This document shows, one piece after another, positions 10,553 through 25,900 of a stretch of DNA of 64,000 bases; positions within the stretch are counted from its first letter, which is position 1; each line of letters begins with the position of its first letter. The translations under genes were made by a program, and so were the position numbers. Source of the DNA: Chamaecyparis obtusa (Eukaryota > Streptophyta > Pinopsida > Cupressales > Cupressaceae); the NCBI GenBank assembly GCA_027943335.1, contig BSBK01004085.1:1-64000 (forward strand), given 5' to 3'. Below the pieces are notes generated by a model, which ran no database searches, was not told the DNA's origin, and saw only the letters and a program-made list of their open reading frames with translations.

Positions 10553-13500
10553 TAAGGTACCATCAGCATCCTCTCTTTTCTGTAATGCATCTATTATTAC
10601 CTCATGCTCTTCCATTGAAAGTGTCCATAATATTTTATTAGTAGGTCTCCCTTTGTATCTTTCCAATTTGATATTTGTTTTCCACTACCAAATGGGAATA
10701 GTGCATAATCTTCTTTTCTAATTGGTAGTCTTCAAAAGCTGGTAAACCATTCCTTCTTGTTAGGTATTTCGGTAGCCATGTACCAACTACCACAACAGAA
10801 CCAATTGGATACTGAAAATCATCATCATCTACTTAATGACATATCAACTTTTTCTTAGGTTCTACCATCGAGCTAACCAATACTCTATCTGCTCTTCATT
10901 ATCCTTAGGTGCAACAATAGCATACGCACTTCCTACAAAACAAAATTAAGTACATGCACAAATAAAACTTGTTTAAAGGTTTATAATTCAAATATAATCA
11001 TAAATTATATGACATACACATGTAACTAATAATATAATTTAAAGTTTTATAGTAAATTGAATTAAATTACCAGGTTGTATGAGGTATGAAACATGATCAT
11101 AATCTTATGATGCAAAGACATGATCTAGGTCTTCATTTATTGTATCATCTTCATCTTGTGTCTCACTAGGTGTTAAGGATTTGTGTTGTTATTCTTCAAC
11201 CCATTCTGTATTCTTGCATTCTTCCCATTCACCTGCAACACAAAATTGACAAAAACATGCAAGCTCCTTAGTCCATATAGTCCAAGTGTTAAAATTAGAA
11301 CTCCTAAGTGAATGCCATTTAGCTGATCCGTTGTTTGTATTACAATCATATCTTGAAAGGATATTCTTCTCTTCAACTAACCAGAAAAAAAAATCTAATT
11401 GTAGAGTTCTGACTTGATCCTGTAGACAAACTTGTTTTACACCATTCAACAATTGCATGTGCATCTTTAAATTTTGATTTTTTCTCAAATTTGAGTTTCT
11501 CTCTACAAAGAGATCTCTTAACACATGCATCGGCACCATCATGTTCTCCCTTCCCATGTCCAGCTTCAAAAAAACTCTAGATATGTTGGATATTTATTTT
11601 CTTATGTGTCCTACTCAACCAATAAAACATTCTAGCATTCTTGAATTGCCCTATACAATTATCTAACCATATTAGATGTTGTGTTATATGAATTTCTCTC
11701 TCCCTTAAATTTTCATAAAAGGTCTTAAAGCAATACTGGACAAACTCTGATGGGTGTAACTTATTATCACTCATATAGAAATGGTACTCTCTCAATATTT
11801 TTTGATCCTCTTCTGTACTATCAGGTGCATGCCTATAGACAATATGAACAAAAATTGTTACTTGCACTAAATTATAATATTGTGGCTGGATCTCATCTTG
11901 TGGTGCAAGCGTGTAGTTCTCTACAAAGTCAACGACTGAAAGTATACTACCAATTGGAAATGTATTCTTGCATATGTGAAATTTTCCATCAAGCCATCTA
12001 GAATTTTGAGAGTGTTTCACATATTTAGGTACGACCTTACTCTTGAATTCATTCATAAAAGCATTAACACTAAGTTTTTTAATTATTAGGTCGCACCGTT
12101 TTTCAACTTTTCCATCCTTCGATGGATACTCAACAGTTTTAAATCTTTGTACATCAACTAATTGTTGTCCAAAATTAAATTAAATATTTTCATGCAAACA
12201 TTCATCTAATAATGTAATATTTCCACATACATCACATACACCAGAAACACATGCATTCAAAAGATAAAATTTCTCATTACGTGGGTTACAAAATAAATTT
12301 TATATAAACTCCTTTACAATTCTAGGTGGTATATTTATACCACATTCCTGCAACATTTCATTAGTATGCATAGTAGAACGTATAGATCAAAACACATCAT
12401 AATGATAATGCAAATGCAACATGAGTTTTGCAACAACAGGTGATTCTTTCTTTGTTAATCCTTACATACCATGATTTACATTTTTAAAAGATCTTTGACT
12501 AATACTAATAGTTAACACCTTATCATACACAAATTTTTTATACAATTCTGGTTGAGTCATATCTAAAAGATGTTTTAGATGTGGATCATGAAATTTTGAA
12601 CTGACTCTTAATTTAAGAACATCTCTGGCATTAGGGGATACTCTTGTATTATCATGCCAAAAATTTTCAATCAAAGTTTTAACTTCACTAATAAGTTTCA
12701 TGTTAGACCTCGGGAGTCTGCCACTGAAGGTCCATAAATGGTTTTTCGGATCACTTTCAAAGTTAACTCTTCTCTTTATAGCTCTTGTTAAAGTTTTACA
12801 ATGAATATTAAGATATCCACTTATGTTTGAAATCATTCTTTTATCAGTAGTAGTTTTGTTTACTAAAGCTGTTGTTATTGCTCGTCATGTCGCATTACTA
12901 TCTTTAGAACAACTTTTCTTTCCAATTGTGTCAAAGGCACTAGCAACAATTGATACAACTTACAACTTTTAGACACTCATCATTCTTCTTAGATTTCACT
13001 TAAATACCTAACCTCTTCATCACTTTTCGCATTTTAGACATTTTAATTAATTGTAACATTAATTGACATTGAAATCCAAATTTTTTATTATAAAAAAATT
13101 GTCTAAACAATCTTCTCGTGTGTGTCTTAATCTGTCTCCATGAAACCAAACCACGTACATTGTCTAGCACATCATTTTTTATTTGAAATTGTTCATTTAT
13201 TTCATTATCATTCAAAGAAGTTTCTTTCTCAATCAGTGTTTCTATGTCTACATCCACATTGTTGATTTCAATTTGAATTGGTGTTTGATTTTCAATTTCA
13301 TTCGGGGTTTGAATTTCAGTTCCTTTATCACTATGATTAACATTACTAATTTGTGGAATTTGATGTGCAATTAAATTTGTTAATCTATTTTCAGGAATAA
13401 AATTTAAATCATTAGATTGTAACCTGCTTCTAGCAATTCATGAACTTCTTTATCAGAATAAGTTACATTTGGATGTGAAGACATACCTGTATCCAATACT

Positions 13501-13860
13501 GGATTAGAAGATGCACCTGAATTTTTTTCTTCAACCTCTGCATCTATTATGGTGTCTTCATCGTCCTCCTCTTCTGAAATAATTGTTGAACTCAATGCTC
13601 CAACATTATTCAGTAAATGAAGTCTTTCTCTTCTCTCTCATTGTCGTTTTGCCTCCTCTCTATTTGTTGCAACCTCCTCAGTTGTTAGAACCTTCCTTAG
13701 CCTCTTTCTGCATTGGTTTGATCTCATTTTTGCACCAAGATTTGAGTTCAAATGATTATTTTTGAACGTCAGATCCAAAACAAGACAAAGGAACATAATG
13801 TTGATCCAAATATTTTGTTTTCTTGGTACGGATCGTAAAAAAAATGATTGAAAATTCATT
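10553..13860 (-). pseudogene. Inner transposase-like gene (RNase H-fold DDE type, unassigned family)
   Basis: Homologous to the outer gene over its whole length, but diverged. From the N-terminus: basic start near 13740 (KMRSNQCRKRLRK), acidic tail (13595-13404), RQIKTHTRRLFRQFF and MRKVMKRLGI near 13130-13010, an HTH-like stretch and TQPELYKKF (12836-12462), GVCDVCGN (possible zinc ribbon, about 12240), then the core 12056-11577 with YHFYMSDNKLHPSEFV and HLIWLDNCIGQFKNARMF, followed by GHGKGEHDGADACVKR (about 11570-11500) and a C-terminal part near 10900-10553 with YPIGSVVVVGTW and MHYSHLVVENK. The SD..H, W.DNC and GEHDGA blocks fit a DDE triad; that assignment is inference. Stops and frameshifts are scattered, though some gaps may be introns, so it is probably dead. 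Confidence 0.65.
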
Positions 13861-14730
13861 AATCATTGAGACTAGGCCCACAGTCCTATTTTTTGGTTGC
13901 AATGGCTCTTTATGAAATGGTCTCTCGATATTTAAATGAAACCAAGCCTATGCTTGGCCCTACAAAAATATGGCTAAGGCATTTCAGTATAAAATTTCTG
14001 CCTTGCCATAATTTTTTTGACACCTTCCCGAATGAATTTTTTGATAAAATGAAAACCCATTTTAGCTCTTATTGTGTAGATTGTAAAAATATAAATTTTA
14101 TAGTGATATGATAAATTTTAATATTTTTACAATATTTATTAAGCCAACGTGGGTACCTAAACTTGAAATAGTAAGGTTAACTAAAACTTTAATAACTTTT
14201 TAAATTTTACATTTTTTGAAAAATGAGTTATATGACATCAATCTACATAGAATTTCCTCCAAATTAAAAAAAAAGTGAAGTTATCATCAAATTATGGTGG
14301 TCGTACACGAGAGGTTTCAAAAATGTACTTTATAGTCAATTAAAAATTAATTAAAAAATATATTCAATAAAAAAATAAGATAAAATATTCTCATCAATCT
14401 TCAGTGTGTTAGTTACCTTTTCCCAAAAGGATTCACAAAAATACATTCATTTACTTCAAAAAATGGTGGTTGTACATGTGTGAGGTGTGGTCCTGAAACA
14501 GACATTTTGAAAAAGTGGTTTTTAAACATGCATACTAAAATTCATTTATACCATGTGGATATTGAAATAAATTACATATTTGAAAACTAGACTCTGAGCA
14601 CTAAATTTTATATTACTGAAGTTTTTCAAGATTCAATCTTTAAGTGCCTCAAATTTCGACATCAATTGACAGGAATTTTGAAAAACAGAGAAAATGCTTC
14701 CACTTTTTGGCCAAAAGTGGGACTCAACTT

Positions 14731-17218
<2,488 letters not shown>

Positions 17219-17219
17219 C

Positions 17220-17649
17220 CTAGAAACTCAAGTTTTTTTGTAGCTTTCATACTTTCAGAATTGAACTCAAGTTTTTTTTAGCTTAGAACTCATAAATGAT
17301 GTTATAATTTGGATATTGGATATGCTTTGATATATAATTATGCATGTTTGATTTAATTATGAATGCTTGGACAATTTAATACTTTGATCTAGATATATAT
17401 ATTATTATGACCTGTATGTCCCCTTAAGACATACTAGTTCTAGATTAAGTCTACGTACACATGTTCTTAAATATATATGCTTTGATGGATCAATTAAATG
17501 TACATGTGCTTTGATGTGTACATGTGCTTTGATAGTTCAATTATGCATGCTTGTTTCAATTATGTATGCTTTGATTTATACTTTTATTCATGTGTTGTTA
17601 TGTATGCTTTGATGTTTCAATAGAATAAATTCAAGTATATAAAATTTGC

Positions 17650-17650
<1 letters not shown>
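17220..17650. other. 3' flank of the outer transposase gene
   Basis: AT-rich, with recurring ATGCTTTGATG and TACATGTGCTTTGAT words and an isolated half-unit of the satellite (GTCCCCTTAAGACAT at about 17420). No coding frame. Confidence 0.55.

Positions 17651-17701
<51 letters not shown>
17651..17701. repeat. (TG)n microsatellite
   Basis: About 50 bases of TG at the left edge of the satellite array. Confidence 0.97.
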
Positions 17702-17703
<2 letters not shown>

Positions 17704-17714
17704 GATTACATTTT

Positions 17715-20700
17715 TTTATGTCCTTAAACCCCTTAAATCCTATTAGGACCCATTAATTTACACATTAGAAGGTCATAAAGTGTGTATTAAGGGGTCCTAG
17801 GACCCCTTAAGACCTTTTATGGTTCTAATGGGTATTAATGTGTTGAAAGAGGTCGTAAGGGATCCTAGGACCCCTTATTACCCATTTCAACACATTATGA
17901 CACATTAAGACACATTAGAACCAAAACGTGTGTCTTAAGGGGTCATAGGACCCCTTAAGACACTTTATGGTTCTAATGTGTATTAATGTGTTGAAATGGG
18001 TACTAATGAACATCACAATGGGTCTTAAGGGGTCGTAGGATCTATTAGGACTCATTAAGACCCATTTGGACACATTAATACACATTAGAACCATAAAGTG
18101 TCTAAAGGGGTCCCATGACCCCTTAAGACACACTTTATGGTTCTAAAGTGTCAAAATGTGTCATAAGGACTATTAATGTGTCTTAAGGGGTCCTAGGACC
18201 CCTTAAGACACATTAATGGTCCTTACAACACATTTCGACACTTTAGAACCATAAAGTGTGTCTTAAGGGGTCATATGACCACTTAAGACACATTAATGGT
18301 TATAATGTGTATTAATGTGTCCAAATGAGTCCTAATGGGTCCTAATGGGTCTTATGATCCCTTAAGACCCATTTAGACACATTAGTTCCTATTTTGACAC
18401 ATTAATGCCCATTAGAACCATAAAGTGTCATAAGTGGTCATGTGACCCCTTAAAACACACTTTATGTTTCAAAAGTGTCGTAATGTGTCAAAAATGTGTC
18501 GTAAGGGGTCCTAGGAACCCTTACGAGCTTTAAGACACATTAGTGGTCCTTAGGACACATTTCAATACATTAGTACACATTAAAACCAAAAAGTGTGTCT
18601 TAAGGGGTCATAGGACCCCTTAAGACACATTAATAGTTCTAATGTGTCAAAAAGTGTCGAAATGTGTCGTAAGGACCATTAATGTGTCTTAAGGGTCCTA
18701 AGGGGTCCTATGACCCCTTACGACTCATTTTTGACCCGTTAGGACACTTTTGAAACATAAAATGTGTCTTAAGGGGTCATAGGACCACTTATGACACTTT
18801 GTAGTTCTAATGAGTATTAATGTATAAAAATAGGTACTAATGTGTTGAAATGGGTCTTAAGGGGTCATATGACCCGTTAGGACCCATTAAGACTCATTTG
18901 GACACATTAATACATATTATAACCATTAATTTGTCATAAGTGGTCCTATGACCCCTTAAGACACGCTTTATGGTTCTAAAGTGTCAAAACGTGTCAAAAT
19001 GTGTTGTAAGGACCATTAATGTGTCTTAAGGGGTCATATATGTGTCATTCCTTGTGACACATATATGACCCCTTAAGACACATTAATGGTCCTTATGACA
19101 CATTTCGACACGTTTCGACACTTTAGAACCATAAAGTGTGTCTTAAGGGGTCATAGGACCCCTTTAGACACTTTATGGTTATAATATGTATTAATGTGTC
19201 CAAATGGGTCTTAATGGGTCCTAATAGGTCCTACAACCCCTTAAGACCCATTGAGATGTACATTAGTACCCATTTTGACACATTAATACACATTAGAAGG
19301 TTATAAAGTGTCTTAAGGGGTCCTATGACCCCTTAAGGTACACTTTTTGGTTCTAATGTGTCTTAATGTTTTGAAATGGGTATTAATGTGTCCAAATGTG
19401 TCATAAGGGATCATAGGACCCATTAAGACCCCTTACGATACATTTTGACACATTATGACACATTAATACACAGTAGAACCATTAATGTGTCTTAAGTGAT
19501 CCTATGACCACTTAACACACACTTTTTGGTTCTAATGTGTCCAAATGTGTCGTAATGTGTTGGAAGGGGTTATAGGACCCCTTAAGACCAATTTTGACAC
19601 ATTAGTACCCATTTGGACACATTAATAACCATAAAGTGTCTTAAGGGGTCATATGACCACTTAATACACGCATTATGTTTCAAAAGTGTTGTAATGAGTC
19701 AAAATGAGTTCTAAAGTGTCATAATGTGTTGAAATGGGTGATAAGAGGTCCTAGGACCCACTAGGAGCCATTAAGACCCCTTTTGAAACATTTTGACTCA
19801 TTAATACTCATTTCGACACATTAAGACACATTAGAACCAAAAATTATGCCTTAAGGGGTCATGGGACCCCTTAAGGCACACTTTATGGTTCTAAAGTGTT
19901 GTAATGTGTCAAAATGTGTCATAAGGGGTCCTAGGACCCATTAGGACCCATTGAGACACCTTACGACACATTTCAACACATTAATGTACACATTAGAACT
20001 ATAAAGTGTCTTAAGGGGTCCTAAGACACCTTAAGACACACTTTATGGTTCTAAAGTGTCGTAATGTGTCAAAATGTGTCATAAGGGGTCCTATGACCCC
20101 TTAAGACACACTTTATGGGTCTAATGTGTCGAAATGTGTCTAAATGTGTTGTAAGAACCATTAATATGTCATAAGGGGTCCTAGGACCCCTTAAGACACA
20201 TTAATGGTCCTTATGACACATTTCAACACTTTAGAACCATAAAGTGTGTCTTAAGGGGTCATAGGACCACTTAAGACACATTAATGGTTATAATGTGTCA
20301 AAATGTGTTGTAAAGGGTCTTAATGGGTCCTATGATCCCTTATGACACATTTGGACACATTAAAGTGTCTTAAGGGGTCCTATGACCCCTTAAGGCACAC
20401 TTTTTGGTTCTAATGTGTCTTAATATGTCCAAATGTGTCATAAGGGATCATAGGACCCATTAAGACCCCTTACAACACATTTTGACACATTATAACCATT
20501 AATGTGTCTTAAGGGGTCCTAGGACCCATTAAGACCCCTTATGACACATTTTGACACATTATAACTATTAATGTGTCTTAAGGGGTCCTATGACCCCTTA
20601 AGACACATTAATAGTTATAATGTGTCGTAAGGGGTCTTAATGGGTCCTATGATCCCTTGTGACACATTTGGACACATTAATACTCATTTTGACACATTAA

Positions 20701-21310
20701 GACATGTTAGAACCAAAAAGTGTGCCTTAAGGGGTCATAGAACCCCTTAAGACACTTTATGACTGTCTAATGTGTATTAATGTGTCAAAATGGGTACTAA
20801 TGTGTTTAAATGGGTCTTAAAGGGTTGTAGGACCCGTTAGGACCCATTAAGACCCATTTTGACACATTAGTACACATTAGAACCATAAAATGTCTCAAGG
20901 GGTCCTATGACCACTTAAGGAACACTTTTTGGTTCTAATGTGTCCAAATATGTCATAATGGGTCCTATAATCCCTTACAACACATTTAGACCCATTATGG
21001 CACATTTCAACTCTTTAGAAACATAAAGTGTGTCTTAAGTGGTCCTATGACTCCTTAAGACACACTTTATGGTTCTAAAGTGTCAAAATGTGTCTTAATG
21101 TGTCGTAAGGACCATTAATGTGTCTTAAGGGGTCCTATGACCCCTTAAGACCCATTTAGACACATTAGTACCTATTTCGACACATTATTACACATTAGAA
21201 CCATAAAGTGTCTTAAGGGGTCCTAGGACACGTTAGGACCCATTGAGACTCCTTACGACACATTTTGAAACATTAATTTACACATTTAGACACATTACAA
21301 CACTTTAGAA
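17715..21310. repeat. Palindromic satellite-like array of 3.6 kb
   Basis: Dozens of copies of a core GGGGTC-N4/5-GACCCC flanked by CTTAA/TTAAG and TGTGTC/GACACA words, mostly 75-150 bp apart. The centre varies (CCTAGG, CATAGG, CATATG, CCTATG). At 18172-18217 a 46-bp stretch is a perfect palindrome, and near-perfect symmetry extends to about 18118-18271. A stem-loop with a 6-nt loop lies at 19026-19076. The whole array is written in words of about 10 bases that begin with TTA or end with GACA/GGTC. No open frame. It sits between the convergent 3' ends of the two outer-element genes; half-units recur at 17420, 21345, 21540 and 21865. Confidence 0.9.
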
Positions 21311-22400
21311 CACATGCTATTATGTTCATGCTTTGATGTATGTCCCCTTAAGACATCCCCTTAAGACATTCATAATGAATGTGCATGCACAGCATAACAT
21401 GAACACATGTATATTTTGATGGTTGAATTTAGTATGTTCTTGTACATGAAATTCGTATATGGTCTTATGTATATGCACTTATACATACATGTCTTATGTT
21501 ATGTAGATTCTTTTATAATTTTCATGCTTTTATGTATGTCCCCTTAAGACATTAGTAAGAATTTAAAATCTTTTTATGTTTTCTTTAGGCTTATGACATT
21601 TAAATATAGCTTAACTGATTTTAAGTACATGTGTGTGTACATATAAAATATAAATTAGTTAAATATTTACTTATTAATTACATTTGAACTAACATGTGCA
21701 TAAAAAATATACATTACGTACATGAACATCAAGTATGTTTTGATGGTTTAATTTAGTATGTTCTTAAATGAAGTTTGTATATGTTTTTATGTATGCACTT
21801 TTACATGTCTTTTGTTATATACATGTATGTATGCTTTTAAATTATGTTCATGCTTTTAGCTATGTCCCCTTAAGACATCCTCTTTTAAGACATTGACTTG
21901 AGAATTTAAATTAATTAATTCTAACTACATACACACGAACTGTAAACTAATTAAAAATATTAATTTAAATATCCAATTGATTCTAACTACTTGTACACAT
22001 GAAATGTAAATTAATTTTAAACATTAATTTTGCATTTTAACTGACATGCATGAAAAATATACAAATGACATGAACATACATAAAATAAGTGTACGAAATG
22101 TGAACACACATGAGCATTCATAATGTTATGAGCATAAATAACCATGAATATAAAAAAAAATGAACATATAAAATGAATAGTACATAGAATAGCATGTGTT
22201 TATGAAATAACATACATGTGTACATGTACATGTATATATACATAACATAGTCATATAAAATATGATCCAAAATATAACATGTCTATCAAATGTCTAAAAT
22301 AACATGTACACATATATGTAATGGTCATGTATAAAATATCTAGAATATAACACATGTTTATATATCAAATGCCTAAAATAACATGAAATGTCAACTAGGG
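21310..22400. other. AT-rich flank with stray satellite half-units
   Basis: Contains GTCCCCTTAAGACAT words at about 21345, 21540 and 21865 and many ACATGTACA words, but no gene. It is the 3' flank of the outer partner gene. Confidence 0.5.
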
Positions 22401-22403
22401 CCA

Positions 22404-24058
22404 TGTCCCAATCCATGACTTGATCTTTTTTCCTCTAGATCTCTATGTGAAATAAAAGAAATATATATACATGTCATGCATACATGTCAAATAAATTAAA
22501 TACTTTAAATAAATTAAAAAATATTATATATAAATGTACATCTAAAATTGCATGTGAGTCATGATCCATGGGATCAGAAGGTGTTTGTAAATATCCATAA
22601 CCTAACATACTATTAGTAAGACCCTGGAGCAAGTATAAACTTAAAAATTATTAATCATGTTTAATTCAAAATTTTAAAAGAAATATATGTACTCGATTCT
22701 AGATGCACACAAATGTGTAATAAGTTTTAAATAAATAATAAAAATTTAAATAAACACATGTATACCGTAGAAGTATATAACATTCTCTCGATATTGCTCA
22801 AGTTTGAATCATGTAATGACACCTGTGATGGATCAATATGATCATCTGTAAGAAATATAGTGAAAAGTCGACATGATGGTGTAGGATCCTGGGCAGGGGG
22901 AGGTGCATCATCACCAACTACAGTCTGCTAAGGAGTTATAGATGGTGTAGGAATATACTTATCTCTCTGTACACCTTGGGCACCTAGTCTAGTAGAGTCT
23001 CATGAAAGAATGTGGTCAACATGTGCTGAGATGCCACTCAAAGGAATCCTCATGAGTGTCTGTAAAGCCTAATATGTAGAAATTAGATCACTAGATAAAC
23101 ATGCGCCCATATGATGCAAAGCAGCAACATATGATAAAGCAACAACGTCAAGGGGAGATGGTATACCTACTATCTGGTAAGGATCATATGTGTTGGAGGA
23201 TTCAGGTGTAGGAATGGTAGTATGAGAAGGTAACATGTATCTCCTACAATGGTTAGATGACATCTTGTGAACCTGCATCGTGATACTCACAATACTAGAA
23301 TACATATCCCTCCTAGTGTCATCTGGTACACTATGTCCTGCAACTATCATTTCCAAACCTTTTGGCATAACCAAAAGATTCAGACCCACCTTTTCTCGCT
23401 TATTAGCAGGTGTAGGGGTATCAACTGGCCTGAATCTATCTGATAGACATCCCCTCCCTTGACCAACATAACCTGGACAATCTATGTAATCAACCTCATG
23501 CTACAAATGGAATTCTACAAACAATTATTTGTAGAAATATAATGGAAGCTCATCCTTCTGGGGCCACCTATGATGAGCAACCAATCAGCGTGGATATATA
23601 AAAGGTGCAACAAGGTCATCTGTACACCTAGTAATCATGTACCCTCTGACCTAAGCCATGTCTTCATAATGAGGAAACATAGTCTTCACCATAGCGGTGG
23701 AGACCTTAGTGTCTATCTATCTGTACTTCACAGTGCTAGTAACACTACGAGATAGAGAACTATAAAAATTATCGATGCTAATGGTATCATAAGGGTTGTA
23801 TGATTCAACTATTTGAATCATACGAACCAACTCATCTCTAATACTATTTACTTGATCCCTATTAGGGAGGGTGGTGGATGTCTCATTAGTACGATCGAGA
23901 ACCTCGATCGAACATGTCAATCTCGCAATAGTATCAAAAAATAACTGCTCTCTCTCCTCTCTAGAAGAGGTAGACCTATGTGTAGAGTGGGAACTGCCTC
24001 CCCCTTGAACACTAGCATCTCCTGATGATGCAAATTCTGCCTCAAAACCAAATGCCAT
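22404..24058 (-). pseudogene. Outer-element partner gene, unknown function, decayed
   Basis: One frame runs from the ATG at 24058 to about 22770 with about eight in-frame stops, so it was one long ORF of about 430 codons. It starts MAFGFEAEFASSGDASVQGG, Ser/Gly-rich, followed by SREEREQLFFDTIARL. Later parts include DYIDCPGYVGQGRGCLSDRF, RRDMYSSIVSI and a Pro-rich tail (DDAPPPAQDPTPS). Further short exons may follow, one ending near 22404 with an SHGLGHGP-like tail. A leader exon lies near 25680-25740 (donor at 25671, CTAG|GTAGG), so the gene has a 5' intron of about 1.6 kb. I recognise no domain. Its place and orientation match the inner partner gene, although the proteins are not clearly alike. 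Confidence 0.45.
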
Positions 24059-24439
24059 GTATGATATATATCTAAGATCTAGAGAAAATGTATATATTCA
24101 TGCTCGAAAGTATGTAGACAGGAATATGTATATAAATCTTTGCACATGCATTAAAATATATGTACAATATAAATAAAATATAATCTTTAATTTTTAAAGC
24201 TCACCCGCATACATACACATGTTATGAGATCATCTAGAGGATTTGTAATTTAAAGTTATATATATCTAGCTTGAATGCGTGCATTATCTTAAAAAAACAC
24301 ATACATGTGTACACATTTATATATAATTTAAAAGTTCAACATGACAAAAAATGAATGATTCTTCAAAGTACATGTTATAGGCATGAACATATCTTCAAAG
24401 TAAATTATTCAAGGTCCTATCTATGTAGACATGAACTTT

Positions 24440-25560
24440 AACTAGATACAAGTGTTTGAAAGTCATGTGGAACTTTAAAACTCTAGGTTAGTTCTAAGTA
24501 AATGTTTGAAAGTTATATGTTGACTAGTTCATTAAAACTAGGAACTAAAAGTAACCTAGTTAGTTCTAGGTTTGAAGTATGGTTAACTGCACCTAAACTA
24601 CATGTATGTATGTATAACTTGATGTTTTTAAAAATACATAGAAAGTTTGTTTTATACATGTATATAAATGGGAATTTAATTAAACGTATAATGTTTGAAA
24701 TGATTAAAAGTGAACTTGAACTACATTTTACAAATTAACAAGTGAAATTATATGGTTAACTAGGTTAAATCTAAGTTTGACTTTTAAAAAGTTTTAAAAC
24801 TAAATTTTAAATATACATGTCCAACTTTAACTATCTGGTTATTTAAGTAATTAAATGAATAGGTTTGAAATATATGTATGGTTAAAGTTATAAAATTTAA
24901 CTAAATTTGAATAATTTATCTCTAAAGCTAAGGTTAACTAAGTTTGATAAATCCAGGACTAAATTAAAAAGTTAAGGTTAACTAGGTTAGTTAGATCTAC
25001 AATTAACTAGGTTAACTACGGTTTAAACTAAGTTGAAACCAGATTTCAATTATGGTTTGTTATATCCAAGAACTATGTATATCTAGTGATGTTTTTACAT
25101 GTAACATAAATGTTATGGCTTGAATAAATTTCTAATGTTTCAAATGATTCAAAGTGAACTTGTTAAAAATTTTACAAATTAATATTTAAAAATTAAATAT
25201 GAACTACATATTTAATCTAAATATGATAAAAAAGTGAATGATGAATTTATAATTCAAGCATAAATTTATATATATGTACATGTTAACTAAATTTCACTAC
25301 GTTAACTAAGTTAATTAGGTTTGAAGTACATCAAGGTTGATTAGGTTAACTAAGTTTCACTAAGTTATCTAAGTTAACTATATTTGTTCAGGTATAGTTA
25401 ACTAGGTTATCTAAGTTTGACTAAGTTAACTAAGTTTGAATTATGGTTAACTATGTTAACTAAATTTGAATAAAATAAAAAAAATTTAACTAAAGTTAAC
25501 TACGATTAACTAAGTCAACTAGGTTTCAACTATGGTTAACTAATGATAATTATGTTAAAT
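24440..25560. repeat. Degenerate array of GTTAACTA-type words
   Basis: The words GGTTAACTA, AAGTTAACTAAGTT and AACTAGGTT recur dozens of times, often about 10-11 bases apart, in the 5' intron of the outer partner gene. GTTAAC is itself palindromic. No coding frame. Confidence 0.7.
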
Positions 25561-25679
25561 AAAACATATTAATACACATTATAAATCTAACATATCACTA
25601 AATTAACCACAAATTATCTTAATAATGAAATTTTTTTATAAAAATTGATAATAATAAAAAAAACCTACCTAGTCTGGCC

Positions 25680-25900
25680 GAAAGACTCAAGAGATCCTCA
25701 ATCTCAAGAAAGCCACTACAAATGAAATGAGGAGCATAGAGGGCTCAAGAAAATATATAGTTTTTTAGTTTTCAGTCGAAGCTGTTTCAGCTGAAACCTT
25801 GGTGCCACGTGGCTGCCACTTATTTTTGACCGAATATGTTTGGGTTGAAATATGCTTTGGTCGGAACCATCCTGTTTTCCTCTACTGCAACATAGGTATG
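25680..25900 (-). promoter_or_regulatory. Right flank of the outer element: leader exon, TATA-like box, subterminal words
   Basis: On the minus strand, ACTATATATTTTC (about 25753-25765) precedes the leader exon. Upstream are CTTCGACTGAA, TTTCAGCTGAAAC, GTGGCAGCCACGTGG and TTCGGTC, echoing the left flank in inverted orientation. Confidence 0.35.

Larger units (their letters stand above)
7369..14730. mobile_element. Inner DNA-transposon-like element inserted in the outer transposase gene
   Basis: The protein homology of the outer gene stops at about 7368 and resumes at about 14738. Between them sit a complete minus-strand transposase-like gene of the same family and a convergent plus-strand partner gene. 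Candidate terminal inverted repeats are 7369-7384 and 14715-14730 (AAGTTGGGTACCAATT against AAGTTGAGTCCCACTT, 13 of 16 identical). No clean target-site duplication is visible, so the ends may be off by tens of bases. Orientation is opposite to the outer element. Confidence 0.55.

Noticed and set aside
17915..18133. 72-codon minus-strand ORF in the satellite
   Set aside because: Simply one open frame through repeat words; not conserved in neighbouring units.
17715..21310. Possible CRISPR-like array
   Set aside because: Repeats are palindromic, variable and contiguous without unique spacers, and the genome is clearly eukaryotic.
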